Assembly: GCA_023213395.1 (NCBI GenBank)
Contig: CM041465.1
Span: 182,535,741-182,599,740 of the forward strand
DNA: 64,000 bases
DNA from: Cycas panzhihuaensis
Lineage: Eukaryota > Cycadophyta
Direction: 5' to 3'
Notes under the pieces: generated by a model
Seen by the model: only the letters and a program-made list of their open reading frames with translations
What the model was told of the DNA's origin: nothing
Database searches by the model: none
Shown here: one piece after another, positions 1 through 11,043 of the stretch
Position numbering within the stretch: the stretch's first letter is position 1
Layout: the number at the start of each line of letters is the position of its first letter
Made by a program: the position numbers and the translations under genes

Positions 1-548
1 GTCATCGATTAAAACAAAACTTATGAGAGGCCATGAGCCATCAGGAATGATTTTGCCTTTGACATAAGCCTTTTTCAAATTAGTTATGCTTGTGTTTAAA
101 AGGGGCTATATGAATGCAAAGGTACTCGCAGATCCTTTCTCACAAACCATATAGATCTTTTGTCACGACTTGCCCCTTGCTCTAGTTTGGGCCTTTGTCA
201 CTTGACTCCACACAATAGAATAGAATGCCCCTTGACCACAACACTTTGAAGCACTGTGCATCCATCTTCTAGTAGTTAAAACTTGCAATTCAAATATGCA
301 TCAACAAAAAAAGCATAAATCACCTCTCCAACAAACCACCGTTGTTTTTTCTTAGGATTTGTGCCTTGGAATGACACTCACATATCACACATGTTGCTCT
401 TGCATGCAACCTCTTCTACACAACACACTGAAACCCATAACTTCTAGCAAGAGTTTCAAAAAAAACACACAAAAAATTGATTTTTGAGCTCTCAAATTGA
501 AACCCTACACTATCACAATTACCCGATCCAACTCCCTATTGAACCCAA
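1..548. other. Unassigned sequence, probably leader of a minus-strand LTR element
   Basis: No reading frame of note on either strand. It lies just downstream, on the minus strand, of a primer-binding-like site at 549-564, so it may be the untranslated leader of a retrotransposon that continues off the left edge. No gag homology is visible. Confidence 0.25.
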
Positions 549-564
549 CCTTGCTTTGATACCA
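549..564 (-). promoter_or_regulatory. Candidate primer-binding site of a copia-type element
   Basis: The minus strand reads TGGTATCAAAGCAAGG, close to the initiator-Met tRNA complement used by most plant copia elements. Plus-strand sequence from 565 begins TGTTGGCA, as expected for an LTR edge next to a PBS. A matching GGCCAACA at about 1264-1271 could be the other LTR edge. The partner LTR is outside the window, so this is unproven. Confidence 0.4.
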
Positions 565-1574
565 TGTTGGCATTCAAACTAGGATCAAACTGAGATAGAT
601 AGCAATAATTACACTTGAAAATTAGTTTCAGAAGCATGTCTTGTATTCATCTTCATCTTGATAGTTTTTTGACACAACAAATATGCATATTAACACTACA
701 ATAAATGTACTTCCCATGCAAGCTTGAAATGACACGTGTCGAATGATTGAGTAATCCCCATGACTTATAATTCAAACACATTAATAAAAAATTACTAATA
801 GCACAACACATAAAGGTGGAGGCTTATAACTTAAAAGTTATAGGCCTAGTTGATTGTGTAAACATTAAATTCTTCTAATAGCACTAGTGACAATGGTTTT
901 TTCTTTTGTCCTTTCATTAACCATTCTGGCCCCATCCTCTTCCTTTGGTGGTTCAATTGCTTGTTTCGGTTGTTCCTTTAAGACCTACTTTGCCATTGCA
1001 TTCTTCATTGTAGCCTCTTCACTTGCCTTATGGACATTGTGCTTCTCTACCTGTTACTTCTCTTCTTGTCTCTTTACTTCCTTTTGAAAGACTTTAACGG
1101 CCATCATATGCTCTTCCTTCTATTTCAACCTTTGCTTCTTGTGTAGACTTGATGATAACACCTAGTTTGACTTGAGCCTTCTTTAGTTGTTTAGTAGCAT
1201 TTGCTTTAATTGCTTTGTCACTTGCTCCTTGGCCTTGTGTCATCTCTTCCACCTTTGCTTCTTGGCCAACACATCTCATTTTGTCTACATCTAGTGCTTA
1301 TCACATCCTCAAAACCCACTCTTATCAGATCCTCTCAGAATTGCATGTGTAGAGCATTTTAGGGAATTAAAAATTATCCTATTATCTAGCCTCAATTAAA
1401 TAATTTACTTTTTTCCCTCCAAAAATTGCTCACCTTTTTACAACTTAATTTGAATAATTTTAATATTTGCTTGATAGATATAGTTAATTATGTAGGTATT
1501 CTCTTTGACTAGAATTAATTAGGTCTTATTCTCACACCTAAATTAAGCCCTTGAAATCCACTACAAGAGGGTAT
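565..1574. other. Unassigned AT-rich sequence, possible LTR
   Basis: It may begin with an LTR reading outward from the PBS at 549-564. Short open frames at 887-1087 and 1094-1279 are low complexity, lack any recognised domain, and are not called as genes. A near-perfect inverted repeat (GGCTTATAACTT / AAGTTATAGGCC) lies at about 822-846. Confidence 0.2.
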
Positions 1575-1645
1575 CACTACAAAAATAGCTCATTAAAATA
1601 TTAACACACGGTCACCATTTACCATCGTGTCTATGGTACTTGGTC
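1575..1645 (+). mobile_element. Possible CACTA (En/Spm) transposon terminus
   Basis: The sequence starts CACTACAAAAATAGC, the usual terminus of plant CACTA elements, preceded by TAT as a possible 3-bp target duplication. It is followed by an inverted subterminal pair of the ACACGGT / ACC..CGTGT type, also common in the family. No transposase and no convincing opposite terminus were found, so it may be a fragment. Confidence 0.35.
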
Positions 1646-2747
1646 ATGTTGGAACCTTGATAAGTCACCCTAGCCATAATTTGAGAACAATGTAAAGGTA
1701 GATCCATACCCTAGACCAAAAGAAACATGTTTAGTTGAGGACTACTTAGATGGATTAGCATAAATCTATTGCTAACATCTAACTTTATTAGTGGAATAAG
1801 TTAGTGGAGTTATTATAGAGGGGTTTAAAGATGAGACTTGAAAGTACATCAAGGTAGTTAAACCCTACTACATATGTTTAGATTTGGGGACTTGGTATAG
1901 AATATCAACAAAGAGAAAAGAATAATATCAATAATAAAGACTATCGGGATGAAAATATAATCCGAAGCGATAAAGAATGAATTGCTTGCATTCAAGGATT
2001 ATTGAAGGACCCAAACTTTGAAATACTTGTGAGTAGAACGTGAGGACTTTGAAAATAACCTAGAGTAGTGCAATAAGAATGATAATGAACATGTTATATG
2101 TAAGGAAAAAGTGGATACTTATACGTCTTATGAGGTGCAAATGTTGTTATGCATTTACGTTGCTAGTTGTGAAGAGGCAAAAATGAACAATACAAAAAGG
2201 GTAGTTCAAGAAGAAGATATGTCAGACATTGACAAAGAAACCAAAGAACTAGAAGAATATATTTGTGTGCATCATAGTACGCAAATGTGAGAATGACCTT
2301 ATTGCTTTGGAAGACGATGTCTCTTAAGACATCATAGGTAGGGAAGCATTGATGAGTAAACAAGAAGTTGTCCTAAGAGCAAATCATGTTTGGTTAGACC
2401 CTTGGAAGGACCAATGCTATTTAGAGGCATTATATAATAAAGCGGAAGGCTAGATGATTGAATATATGGTTGCCCAAGTTTTTCAAGTTTTAAATGTGCA
2501 TGTTGTAGACCAAGAATTCAAGGGAGCTTGTAAGTAATAACATCCTTACTCCATGGGATGAGAAAAATGGAATCTTAGATGAAAAGATGGAACTTTTTAA
2601 ATTGTTCAATGAATCAAATACTTGCATCTCAAGAAGTGGCTTTGAAATTGGAGAGACCTAAATATGAAGAGGGCATCTTTCAATTTGCACGGTGTAAGCA
2701 AAAAGCAAGAAATTGGTGGATCATGACACCAAAATTAAGGTTGCATA
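1646..2747. other. Unassigned sequence left of element A
   Basis: No recognisable coding region. The 62-codon frame at 2579-2767 runs into the LTR of element A and resembles no known family. This is the left flank of the locus that A entered and that B entered 51 bp further right. Confidence 0.2.
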
Positions 2748-3177
2748 TGAGAAAAGTAGGATCTTAAGCCAAGTGAGGTGGAGAGACAATGATTAACTTA
2801 CAAGAGCAAAATTTGAACAAATGAGGAGATAGAATTGATCTATACTCCAATAGCATTCTCCTAGCATATTAATGCATACATTGTTGAACATTGCACAAGG
2901 AGGGAAATGGTCCCTTTAAATAGTATGAGAGAGTACATAGGATTATGACATGTCACATATGCATTAGTTGTGAAGAGTTCACTTGGATCAAGAATGATAC
3001 GTGGATCAATGTAAGTGAATCTAAGTGACACTTGCCACTCATCTATGAAGTGAGAAGTATTCACATGGATCAAGTGAACAAGCAAATAGAACATTACATA
3101 AAGTGCACAATATACATTAAGTATAAAGTGACAAATGATAATACATTGCTTAATGATGAAACATAAAGGTTCTAACA
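2748..3177 (-). repeat. Element A 3' LTR
   Basis: It begins TGAG and ends TTCTAACA on the plus strand. It matches 8850-9053 over its first 290 bases and last few bases. It is the longer, apparently complete copy, about 430 bp. Confidence 0.85.
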
Positions 3178-3190
3178 CCCCCTTTTAATG
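3178..3190 (-). promoter_or_regulatory. Element A polypurine tract
   Basis: The minus strand reads CATTAAAAGGGGG immediately before the 3' LTR. This is the position and composition of the plus-strand priming site in copia reverse transcription. Confidence 0.7.
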
Positions 3191-3955
3191 TTTACATCAT
3201 TAAGTCAACCTCCAAGGCCATCTCTGGAATATTGAAACTTCTCTCTACAAAGTGCTTTGGTAAAGATATTTGCAAGTTGCTAATTCGTAGGCCTATAGAT
3301 GAGGTTGATTTCACCATCTTGTCTGATAAAGTGGTGATGGGTCTTTATGTGCTTGGTTCTTGCATGAAAAACTGGATTCATGGTCATCTTGAGTACACTG
3401 TGATTATCACAATGAAGTTTAGTGGGGTGAGTTTGCTCAAGTTCAAGCTCTTTGAGAATCTGTCATAGCTAGCTAGCTTCATAAGTTGCACTGACGAAAA
3501 TTTTATATTTTGCTTATGTGGATGAAAGAGTAACATTTGGTTGTTTTTTGCAACTCCACAAAATAATAACTAGCATAAGGTTAAAATAGTAATCTGAGGT
3601 TGATCTCTTGCTATCTTGACAACCTACTCAATCAGAATCTGAGAACCGTTCCATAGTGAAGTTCTTGTTATGAGCATAGTGCAACCTATGTCGCAATGTT
3701 CCTTTTAAATATATGAGTAGTTTTTTTTGCAGTCTTCCAATCTATCTAATTGTGTTTCGACATGTATCTGGAATAGATTTCAACAACATATGAAATATCA
3801 AGTCTAGTGTTAGTCAAATAGATTAGACTACCCACTAGCTGTCTAAAAAGAGTGGAATCTACATATTCGCCTTTCTGATCAAGTGTTAATTTGGTGCTAG
3901 TCTCCCTAGGGGTGGGTGAAGATTTGTAGTCCTCCATTTTAAACCTTTGCAAAAT
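3191..3955 (-). pseudogene. Element A RNase H and RT C-terminus (broken)
   Basis: On the minus strand 3746-3952 encodes the region between the copia RT and RNase H domains (LVGSLIYLTNTR followed by RYMS). Further on, around 3300-3370, the frame contains HARTKHI and HHHFIR, the conserved end of copia RNase H. Frameshifts separate the pieces. In a working element this domain degrades the RNA template during cDNA synthesis. Confidence 0.8.
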
Positions 3956-4740
3956 GTCCCAAGTGTAGTTGGCTTGTGATACGAAAAAGTTGCATGGTTG
4001 CTATCAAACCTCCAAGCCATGAAATTAATGAAGAAGTCCAAGATTAGTCATTTCAAAACTTCTTTTTAGATCCCCTTGAAGACTCTCAATCATATCTAAG
4101 TCATTCTCAGTGATGATTAAATCATCTACATATAAAATGACAAGTGTCACATGCTAGTATCAAACCTTGATATACAGGTTCAAATTTGATGAAGATTGAT
4201 GAAAGCCATGTTTCAAAAAATAATCATTGATTTTTGAATACCAAGCATGTGGTGTCTGTTTTAAACCATACAAAGCCTTTTTAAGGTGACATACCATATG
4301 CTTCCTCCCATGAGTAATGTATCCAAGAAGTTGTTCTACATGCACCTCTTCAGTCAAAAAGTTGTTAAGAAATGTGCTCTAGACATCCATTTGGTAAATT
4401 TGTTATGTGCATTAAGCAGCTAAAGTTACAACAAGTTTGACAGTGTTCATGTTTGCAGTAGGTGCAAAGGTCTCCTCATAATCAACATCTTCCTTTTGTT
4501 TAGAGCCTTTTGCAACCAAGCGAGCCTTGTGACACTCAACTATACCATCAGAACGAAATTTGCAACTAATAATATTTTTGTCTTTAGGAAGATCAACCAA
4601 GTTCTACGTATCATTCTTTTGAGTAGAATGAATTTTATCATCCATAGCTGCTTTCCACTTTTCATCAATACATGCCTTCTCAGAAGTGGAAAGCTCTTTG
4701 GTACTAAGCACTTTAGCCACAAGTGCATAGTTTACATTAG
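3956..4740 (-). pseudogene. Element A reverse transcriptase (broken)
   Basis: Pieces at 4412-4600 (ARLVAKGSKQKEDVDYEETFAP) and 4160-4357 ([21 protein letters not shown]) are the N-terminal and palm parts of copia RT. The catalytic YVDD is still readable on the minus strand at 4121-4132. The MDVKSAFLN-like segment near 4360-4400 is interrupted by stops. RT copies element RNA into cDNA in the virus-like particle; this copy cannot make a full protein. Confidence 0.8.
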
Positions 4741-5029
4741 TTTGGGGATGCATTTTGGATGGTCGTTTCCCTTCAACCTATTGGCAACAAGCAATTATTT
4801 GAAGATACCATTTTGGTAGTTGCTTTTCTATAACTATGAGCTCAATATCTTGAAGAAGTATGGTACTTTGAATGCTAACAAAAGTGGAGGATTTTGATGG
4901 TCTAGTTGCAATTGGAGGTAGTGATGAAGATGATGATGGAGTAGATGAGAGATGTGGTGAATATGATGTACACGGGCTAAAATGTGGAGATTCTTTGATT
5001 GCAACTTTCCCTTTGTCTTGCAAAAGTTA

Positions 5030-6027
5030 AATAGTGGTCAAATCAACATCATTGTTGTCTTCGAAAAATAAAACATCCCTTGTAACATGTATTTTATTGG
5101 TAAGAGGGTCATAAAGTCGATAGGCTTTGCTGCCAACAACATAACCAAGAAAAACACATTTAAGGCTTTTATTATCAAATTTCTTTCTCTACTCCTAAGA
5201 AATGTACATGTAAGCAATGCATCCAAAGGTGTGTAAATGATTGACTGTAGGTTGTTGGCCAGTCTAGGCCTCCTCAGGTGTCATGTTCAAAACTGTTATA
5301 GTGGAACTTCTGTTGAACAAGTATGCAATAGGTTGAACTGCTTCTACCCAATAAGTTTGATTCATAAGAGTCTGATTCATGCATTTTGCTACACTGTTCT
5401 ATTGAGGGGTATGTCTAATGCCGTGATGTGTACAAAATTGATTGAATTCCTTGGAGGTATATTTGCCACCATTGTCAGAACTAAGAATCTTGATCTACAT
5501 GTCTGAATTGTTTTCAACTATAAGCTTAAATTCCTTAAACATGATGAAAGCTTTTGATTTATGTTTGAGAAAGTAGACCCAAACTTTATGTGAAAAGTTA
5601 TCAATGAATGTGATGAAAGAAAGTGTGCCTCCAAGTGATTGTGTGGACATGGGTCCACAAATGTTGGAATGCACTAGTTTCAAGAAGTATTGAGCTTTCC
5701 GTGTCTAGCCTTTGGGAAATGATTTGTGATGTTGTTTCCCCATTAAGCATGCTTCACAAAGACATTTATTTGCCAAAATCTTGGGCATGCCACACCATAT
5801 TAAGTCAAACATCAACTTAATGTTTTCTAGGTTTAAATGACCTTGTTTTTTATGCCACAATTGATCTTTATTCTTTGATTGAGAGACAAAGCACAAGTAT
5901 TGCTAGTTGTTGCCGCTAATTTGTAGAGACCATGGTCTTTGTGACCAACAACAACAATATGATCTTGTTTGTCCTTGATGATGCATTTCCTATTTTTGAA
6001 AAGTACATTCATTTGTTGTTTATCCAA
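5030..6027 (-). pseudogene. Element A integrase (broken)
   Basis: The zinc-binding domain is at 5705-5896 (LWHKKQGHL, then CLCEACLMGK) and the catalytic core starts at 5495-5683. The first catalytic Asp appears as Asn (VHSN for the usual HSD). The core continues in other frames toward 5040, where segments about plastid-like repair are absent and only copia residues are seen. Upstream, 5833-6027 is the protease-integrase linker. Integrase would insert the cDNA into the genome. Confidence 0.75.
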
Positions 6028-6290
6028 TTAATTGACAGAAAGTAGGTTTTTAGACATGCCTGGAATTAGAAACACATTACCAATAAGAAATGACTCATCA
6101 ATGTTTTGAGTATTTACAATAAGAGGAGCCTTGCCAACTCCTGCAATTTCAATAGTAACATTATCTCCAAAGTTACTGTCACTTGTGCTTTCTTTGACAT
6201 CAATGAGTAAATCTACACCACCAGTCATGTGATGGGATGCGCCATAATCTACAACCTAGGTGTTGTCGTTGTGACAATCACTAAAAGCAC
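6028..6290 (-). pseudogene. Element A protease (broken)
   Basis: The aspartic protease site is visible at about 6228-6265. The usual D-S-G-A-S reads D-Y-G-A-S, and the conserved Trp before it is a TAG stop. The downstream frame at 6028-6228 ends in the typical MSKNLLSVN junction to integrase. The protease would cleave the Gag-Pol polyprotein. Confidence 0.75.
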
Positions 6291-7260
6291 AAAAGACATT
6301 TTCCTTGTTGCCATGTAGCATTGCATGGCTTTGATTAATAGCATAGAAATTGCCATGTTGGCTGATATGTGGTCCTTGTTGATTGCCTTGAAAGCTGCCT
6401 CAATTTGGTATTTGGGGTGCTTGGTGATGCTACTGCCTACCTTAATTTGGTCTTTGGGGTGCTTGGTGATGCTATTGCCACATATCACTCAGTTTGTTTT
6501 TGTAATTAGGTTGAATGTGACCCATCTTGCCACAGTAATGACAAGTTACTGGTTTGTCTTTCTCACCATTAATGTTGAGATTAGCAAACTTTTGTTGAAC
6601 ATGCAGTTTGGGTACAAATGATTACTTGCCTTTGTACTTGGCTGAAAATGCGCCTAAATATTCTTGAGGACTATGACGATGCAGGATTTGCTCCATGTGT
6701 AGTACAAGTCCTCTAATTCATTGAAGGAAGTAGTCTTCAATTGTTTGTCCAAAGAGAGATTGGAAATAAATTTGTTATAGTCTTTAGAAAGACTATTTAT
6801 AGTTGTAGTAACAAGTTCAACAACAGAAACACGTACACCTGATGTTGCCAGTTGATTTTTAATAGCCTTCACTTCAATGACATGTGAAATTATGGCTCTA
6901 GAAAATTGAAGTTGGTACAATTTTGCTTTGAGCATCAATACTTGTGCTCTGCGTTTTCTTTCATACAATGAGAATAAAGTGGTCCATGCTTCTTTTGTGG
7001 TGGAAGTAGTGTCAATATTCTCATCTATGTTATCATTCATTGATAAATGTAAAAATACAAGTGCAATGGCATCCTTTGCTTCAAATACTTGCATTGTAGC
7101 TGGATCAGTGGGTGGATCTTGATTGGTGTATTCACAATTCATGCATAACCATCAAAATTTTAACTTGTTTCTTCTATGTTACAAAATTTTAACTTGTTTC
7201 TTCTATGTTTTCACTACCTTGAAGCTTGATAGTGTTTGCATGAACAATTGATGCAACCAT
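6291..7260 (-). pseudogene. Element A gag (broken)
   Basis: The likely start is the ATG whose complement lies at 7258-7260, giving MVASIVHANTIKLQG, similar to the gag starts of C and D. The core at 6654-7142 contains TKEAWTTLFSLYERK and the rest of the copia gag fold. A CCHC zinc knuckle at about 6503-6545 keeps CHYCGKMGH, but its last Cys is replaced by Tyr. A 29-bp tandem duplication at 7153-7210 disrupts the N-terminal part. Gag would form the particle around element RNA. Confidence 0.8.
7153..7210. repeat. 29-bp tandem duplication in element A gag
   Basis: Two adjacent copies (7153-7181 and 7182-7210), each starting CAAAATTTTAACTTG. A 29-bp unit shifts the reading frame. Confidence 0.85.
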
Positions 7261-8834
7261 AATGAATTTTGTACTTAGTCAATTATTTGGCAAAAGGTTG
7301 ATTTGCAAGGATGTACCTTACTTTCGTTAGAGTTCACAGCCCTAATGACATCTTTTGGAAGACCAAATAATTATGAGTGTTTTAAGTCTTAATTATTGTG
7401 CATTGGTAGTGCAGACGATTGGTCTCCTAGGGAATGCACCAAGCTTAAGACAATCTAATTTTAGATAATTTTTTTTGAACAATAAAGCCTTTTTAAATGT
7501 GACTTGAGGCTCTGTAATGCTCTTAATGCTTGAGCAAGTATTGTTTGTGCTTGTAAAAGCAAAAAATTATAATAAAAATTGTATATGAGGAATGAGAATA
7601 TAATGTTGTAACTTGAGAAATGAAAGTACAATAGTGCTTGTGCTCTTCTTTCCTTAGTGCATAATAATAAACATACACTTTAAAGAGAGTCTCCAAGTCA
7701 AATGGGGACACATGGGACCAAAAAAAGGAGGGCCCCCCACACATCATAGAAAATTATTTTATTAAGGTGATTGTGGCTTTTTTGGTACTTAAAAACCATT
7801 GTTTTAGCACTCGAAAAGAAAAGTGCTTGTAGAGTAGTCTGAATTATAATTTGAAGTAGAAAAATGAAGAGAGCATTAAAAAATGCTATAGAAAGATGAT
7901 CTTTGTTTTTGAAAAAAACTATTGTAAGGACTCCAAAAATCACTTAGCCCTCTTAGCGCATATGACCTCTAGTTGAAATAAAATGGGCTAAACTCTTAAA
8001 ACACACAAAACTTAAATTATAATAGAAAACTACTTAATGTTTTTATCCTAAGTGAAGAAACTTAGGAAAACTTCTAAATTTTTTAAATTGAATTTCGCGG
8101 TTGTACAAAATCGAATTTCTGTCGATTTTCGACGAATTGCGATTGAATTTTTGTTGCTTGGCTTCGTTACTCTTTGATTTGCATGTCCATGGGAGGATCC
8201 TGAGCAACAAGAGATGAACATATACCAGTTCTTGCTACGCTCGAGCAATGAAAAGATGCGCCTGAGCAAGGAGTGAGTTCGCCCATTGAGAATTGCAATG
8301 ATGATGCACAATCAATGGAGGGACAACCAACAAAAGATTACACCCAGTAGAAAATGATTATGTCCAACACAAACTTGAAGAGAAAGATGCACAACACAAT
8401 GGCAGTCCAAAAACAAAGCTAGAAGACTAAGCAGAAATGCAAGGATTTGGCGTAGCAACATGAGAGTAGGCCATAGTATGGATAGCAAGCCAAACTGAGC
8501 AGTGTTACACTAAACAGAGTAGAGTTTAGTGTTGTAGACAGTCAAACAACCAATAGCAGGAGCAACACCAACAAAGTCTTCACAAAGCTACTCACAGAGG
8601 AGTATAGCCTTAAAAAAATTGCTCGAATAAACACTCAACAACGGATGTTAGTCTCATAAGAAAATTCCAGATTCAAAACACCAATGGAGAGATTAGATCC
8701 AAAATAGTAATGAGATTTTCTCAAAAAAAAAGGCTCAAAATATTCCCTCCAAAATGTACTTTGAAAAATAACAAGCTTAAAAAATTTAAGCTAACTCTCA
8801 CAACGCAAAACTCACTCAGCTATCAACCTAAAGA
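7261..8834 (-). other. Element A leader (5' untranslated region)
   Basis: About 1.6 kb between PBS and gag with no credible ORF. It holds the stem with a palindromic loop described at 7419-7442. The rest is AT-rich and unassigned. Confidence 0.6.
7419..7442 (-). promoter_or_regulatory. Conserved leader hairpin with palindromic loop (element A copy)
   Basis: The minus strand has stem TTGGT / ACCAA around a loop containing CCTAGG. The same structure is found in the leaders of C (18437-18460) and D (29685-29708). It lies about 160 nt upstream of the A gag start. Confidence 0.5.
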
Positions 8835-8848
8835 GCTCTAATACCAAA
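8835..8848 (-). promoter_or_regulatory. Element A primer-binding site
   Basis: The minus strand reads TTTGGTATTAGAGC directly after the 5' LTR, matching the initiator-Met tRNA complement with one change. Confidence 0.75.
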
Positions 8849-8849
8849 A

Positions 8850-9053
8850 TGAGAAAGGTAGGATCTTAAGCCAAATGAGGTGGAGAGACAATGATCAACA
8901 CATAAGAGCAAAATCTGAACAAATGAGGAGATAGAATTGATCTACACTCCAATAACATTCTCCTAGAATAACAATGCATACACTATTCAACATTGTACAA
9001 GGAGAGAAATGGTCCCTTTAAATAGTGTGATTGAGTACATGAAGGTTCTAACA
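8850..9053 (-). repeat. Element A 5' LTR, internally deleted
   Basis: It aligns with 2748-3177 from TGAGAAAGG onward, then lacks about 225 bp before rejoining at GAAGGTTCTAACA. It retains both LTR edges. Confidence 0.8.
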
Positions 9054-9104
9054 ACATAGAATAGAGGGACATCTTGGAAGGCATTGGCTGCGAAGGACCT
9101 AACC

Positions 9105-9510
9105 TGTAGCACTCCAAAATATGCTCAAAGTTATAGCATATAAGCATTCAAATGATAGGCCTTTGAACGACAATTCCAACGGTTCAGACGAAAGTCAATT
9201 CCGACATTCCTATCAAAAGTTATGACCATTTAAAGATAGCCTGCCAGTTTTTTGAGAAGCTATAGCCAACTTCTCATGATTATGTTGGGCGCACTCCTCC
9301 CTGCTCTGGCCGGCTTCATTTTGTCCCAGTTTATGCGCCTATATATAGGGACTTTGAGATCATTCGAAATTATCCATTGGTGAAGCTCTCTTCTTTTCAT
9401 TTTCGGCCTCAAGGCAAGTGCAGATTTTCGGCCTTAGGGCTGCAATTTCTGGGAGGATCCCCGCCTCGAAGGGTTTGGCGATTGTGGCAGGCAGTACAGG
9501 ACTCGCTACA
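9105..9510 (+). repeat. Element B 5' LTR
   Basis: Begins TGTAGCACTCC and ends GGACTCGCTACA. It carries a TATA-like box at about 9339-9349. Confidence 0.95.
9339..9349 (+). promoter_or_regulatory. TATA-like box in element B LTR
   Basis: CTATATATAG within the LTR, in a GC-richer context (TATGCGCC before, GGGACTTTGAG after). The same box is at 14261-14270 in the 3' LTR. It is the likely core promoter of the element. Confidence 0.6.
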
Positions 9511-9512
9511 AG

Positions 9513-9524
9513 TGGTATCAGAGC
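9513..9524 (+). promoter_or_regulatory. Element B primer-binding site
   Basis: TGGTATCAGAGC, two bases after the LTR, complementary to the 3' end of initiator-Met tRNA. Confidence 0.9.
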
Positions 9525-9645
9525 TTCGTTCCGAAGCGGGAAATTTTCATGAGGGGAAGGAAATTTTGACCCACCCTCCCACCCTAGCAATTCAGAAAGG
9601 ACCAAGACGGAATTAAGATCCAGAAAAATCAGCCCACAAAACAAA

Positions 9646-10431
9646 ATGCCGAGGTCCCACAACTCAGAAGAACAAGCAGTAGAAACCTTGACAGCGGTCA
9701 TGGAAGAACTTTCACAACAAATTAGGAACCTAAACGAAAGATTGAATAAACAAGAGATAGCTCATCCAAAAATGTAATGTGATTCAGATCAAGAAACAGA
9801 TCAGGGGAACCTAGAAGGTAGGTTTAAGGAAGGAATTGTTTTTCAACGAAGAAATGTAAATCAAGGAAGACCAAAGATCGCATTAGAAAAATTTGATCCG
9901 GAAAAAACACGGGACATAAGAGCATGGCTACTTCAAATGGAAACATATTTTGCAGTAAACAAAACACCAAGCATAGATATGGTGCCCATTGCCTCCTTAC
10001 ATCTATATGGATGAGCCTTGAATTGGTATTATTGGTGGAAAAAGATGCAAGGACCTCAGCAAGAGGAATGGAGAAATTTCAGAATAGCTATTATCAACCA
10101 ATATGAAGACTCTTGGTCTATGAATTACTTCGCACAGTTGACAAGATCAGAAAGGCATGTGATCAGTTCGCGAATATACAAACAATTTCAGATGTTACAA
10201 TGTATGGTGACATCAAACATTCCTCAGGAATGTCTAAGGGAGACATATATAAGCGGGCTCAAGGCCCCCATCAGATTCCGGGTATTAGCGCAGCAACATG
10301 GAGCATTAGAAGACATCATAAACCACGCTCGATGTGTCGAAGCCGAACTTAAAGAAACCAGGCCTACCTTCGTGCGTAGAACGGATTTTGCTCCACCATC
10401 TAACACACGAATCGCAGAGGTCAGGAGTTAA
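9646..10431 (+). pseudogene. Element B gag capsid region (stops)
   Basis: From ATG 9646 the frame gives a coiled-coil-like N-terminus ending in a TAA near 9776. The capsid domain follows (LEKFDPEKTRDIRAWLLQM), is interrupted by TGA near 10014, and continues as WYYWWKKM and LRETYISGLK to 10431. This is the retrotransposon gag fold of Ty3/gypsy, which would assemble the particle. There are at least two in-frame stops. Confidence 0.85.
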
Positions 10432-10433
10432 AT

Positions 10434-10657
10434 CAAACGCTCCACTTGCAATCAAGAATACAACGGAAAACTCCACGCGACAAGAACACATACAGAAAGG
10501 TACTTGTTTCAAATGCGGAGGGAAATGGAATCGGGAGCACCAATGTTCGGGAAAGAAGGTATTTATGCTGAATAATGAAGAACTGGAGATACTTGAACAA
10601 ACAGAAGAAGATATGGCCCCAGATCAAGAAGATAACAATGAACAGCGGTCGAACTAG
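10434..10657 (+). pseudogene. Element B nucleocapsid zinc knuckle
   Basis: This frame overlaps the end of the capsid frame and contains CFKCGGKWNREHQC, the modified CCHC knuckle typical of plant chromoviruses, which binds element RNA. It ends in an acidic tail before the protease. Confidence 0.8.
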
Positions 10658-10679
10658 ATGAACTACTAGAAATCGATAC

Positions 10680-11043
10680 AGAAAATGTTCAAATATCTCT
10701 GCAAGCCATAACAGGTCAAAGCACGGCACCTCAAACACTACAATTTGAAGGGATGCTGAAAGGAGCCCCAATAGCGGTGTTAGTGGATAGTGGGAGCACG
10801 CATAATTTCATCAACAGACCAACGGCCCAAAAGCTGGGAATCAAGGTGGAACCATTAAAAACCTTCTAGGTCTCAATTGCTAACGGGAAGACTGCACCTT
10901 GCGGAGGATTCTGCAGAAACATCAACTTGAAAATTGGTGAGTACCCCCTGACATCCAATATGTTTGCAATGTAGATAGGAGGCGTTGATATAGTCCTAGG
11001 GGTACAGTGGTTACAAACCTTAGGAAATATAGTCACCAACTAC
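10680..11043 (+). pseudogene. Element B protease (stops)
   Basis: The retropepsin-like active site reads LVDSGSTHNFI at about 10780-10815 and is intact. The downstream flap and LGVQWL motif (about 11000) are present. TAG codons near 10867 and 10972 interrupt the frame. Confidence 0.85.

Larger units (their letters stand above)
2748..9053 (-). mobile_element. Element A: degenerate Ty1/copia LTR retrotransposon
   Basis: A 6.3-kb copia element on the minus strand, bounded by related LTRs at 2748-3177 and 8850-9053. The PBS abuts the right LTR and a polypurine tract abuts the left one. The flanks 2743-2747 (GCATA) and 9054-9058 (ACATA) look like a 5-bp TSD with one change. Gag, protease, integrase, RT and RNase H are recognisable in the usual copia order, but all are broken by stops and frameshifts. 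The leader shares a hairpin motif with elements C and D, so A is a more distant relative of that family. Confidence 0.9.

Noticed and set aside
887-1279. Open frames on both strands with Lys/Ala-rich or Ser-rich peptides
   Set aside because: Low complexity, overlapping on opposite strands, no domain.
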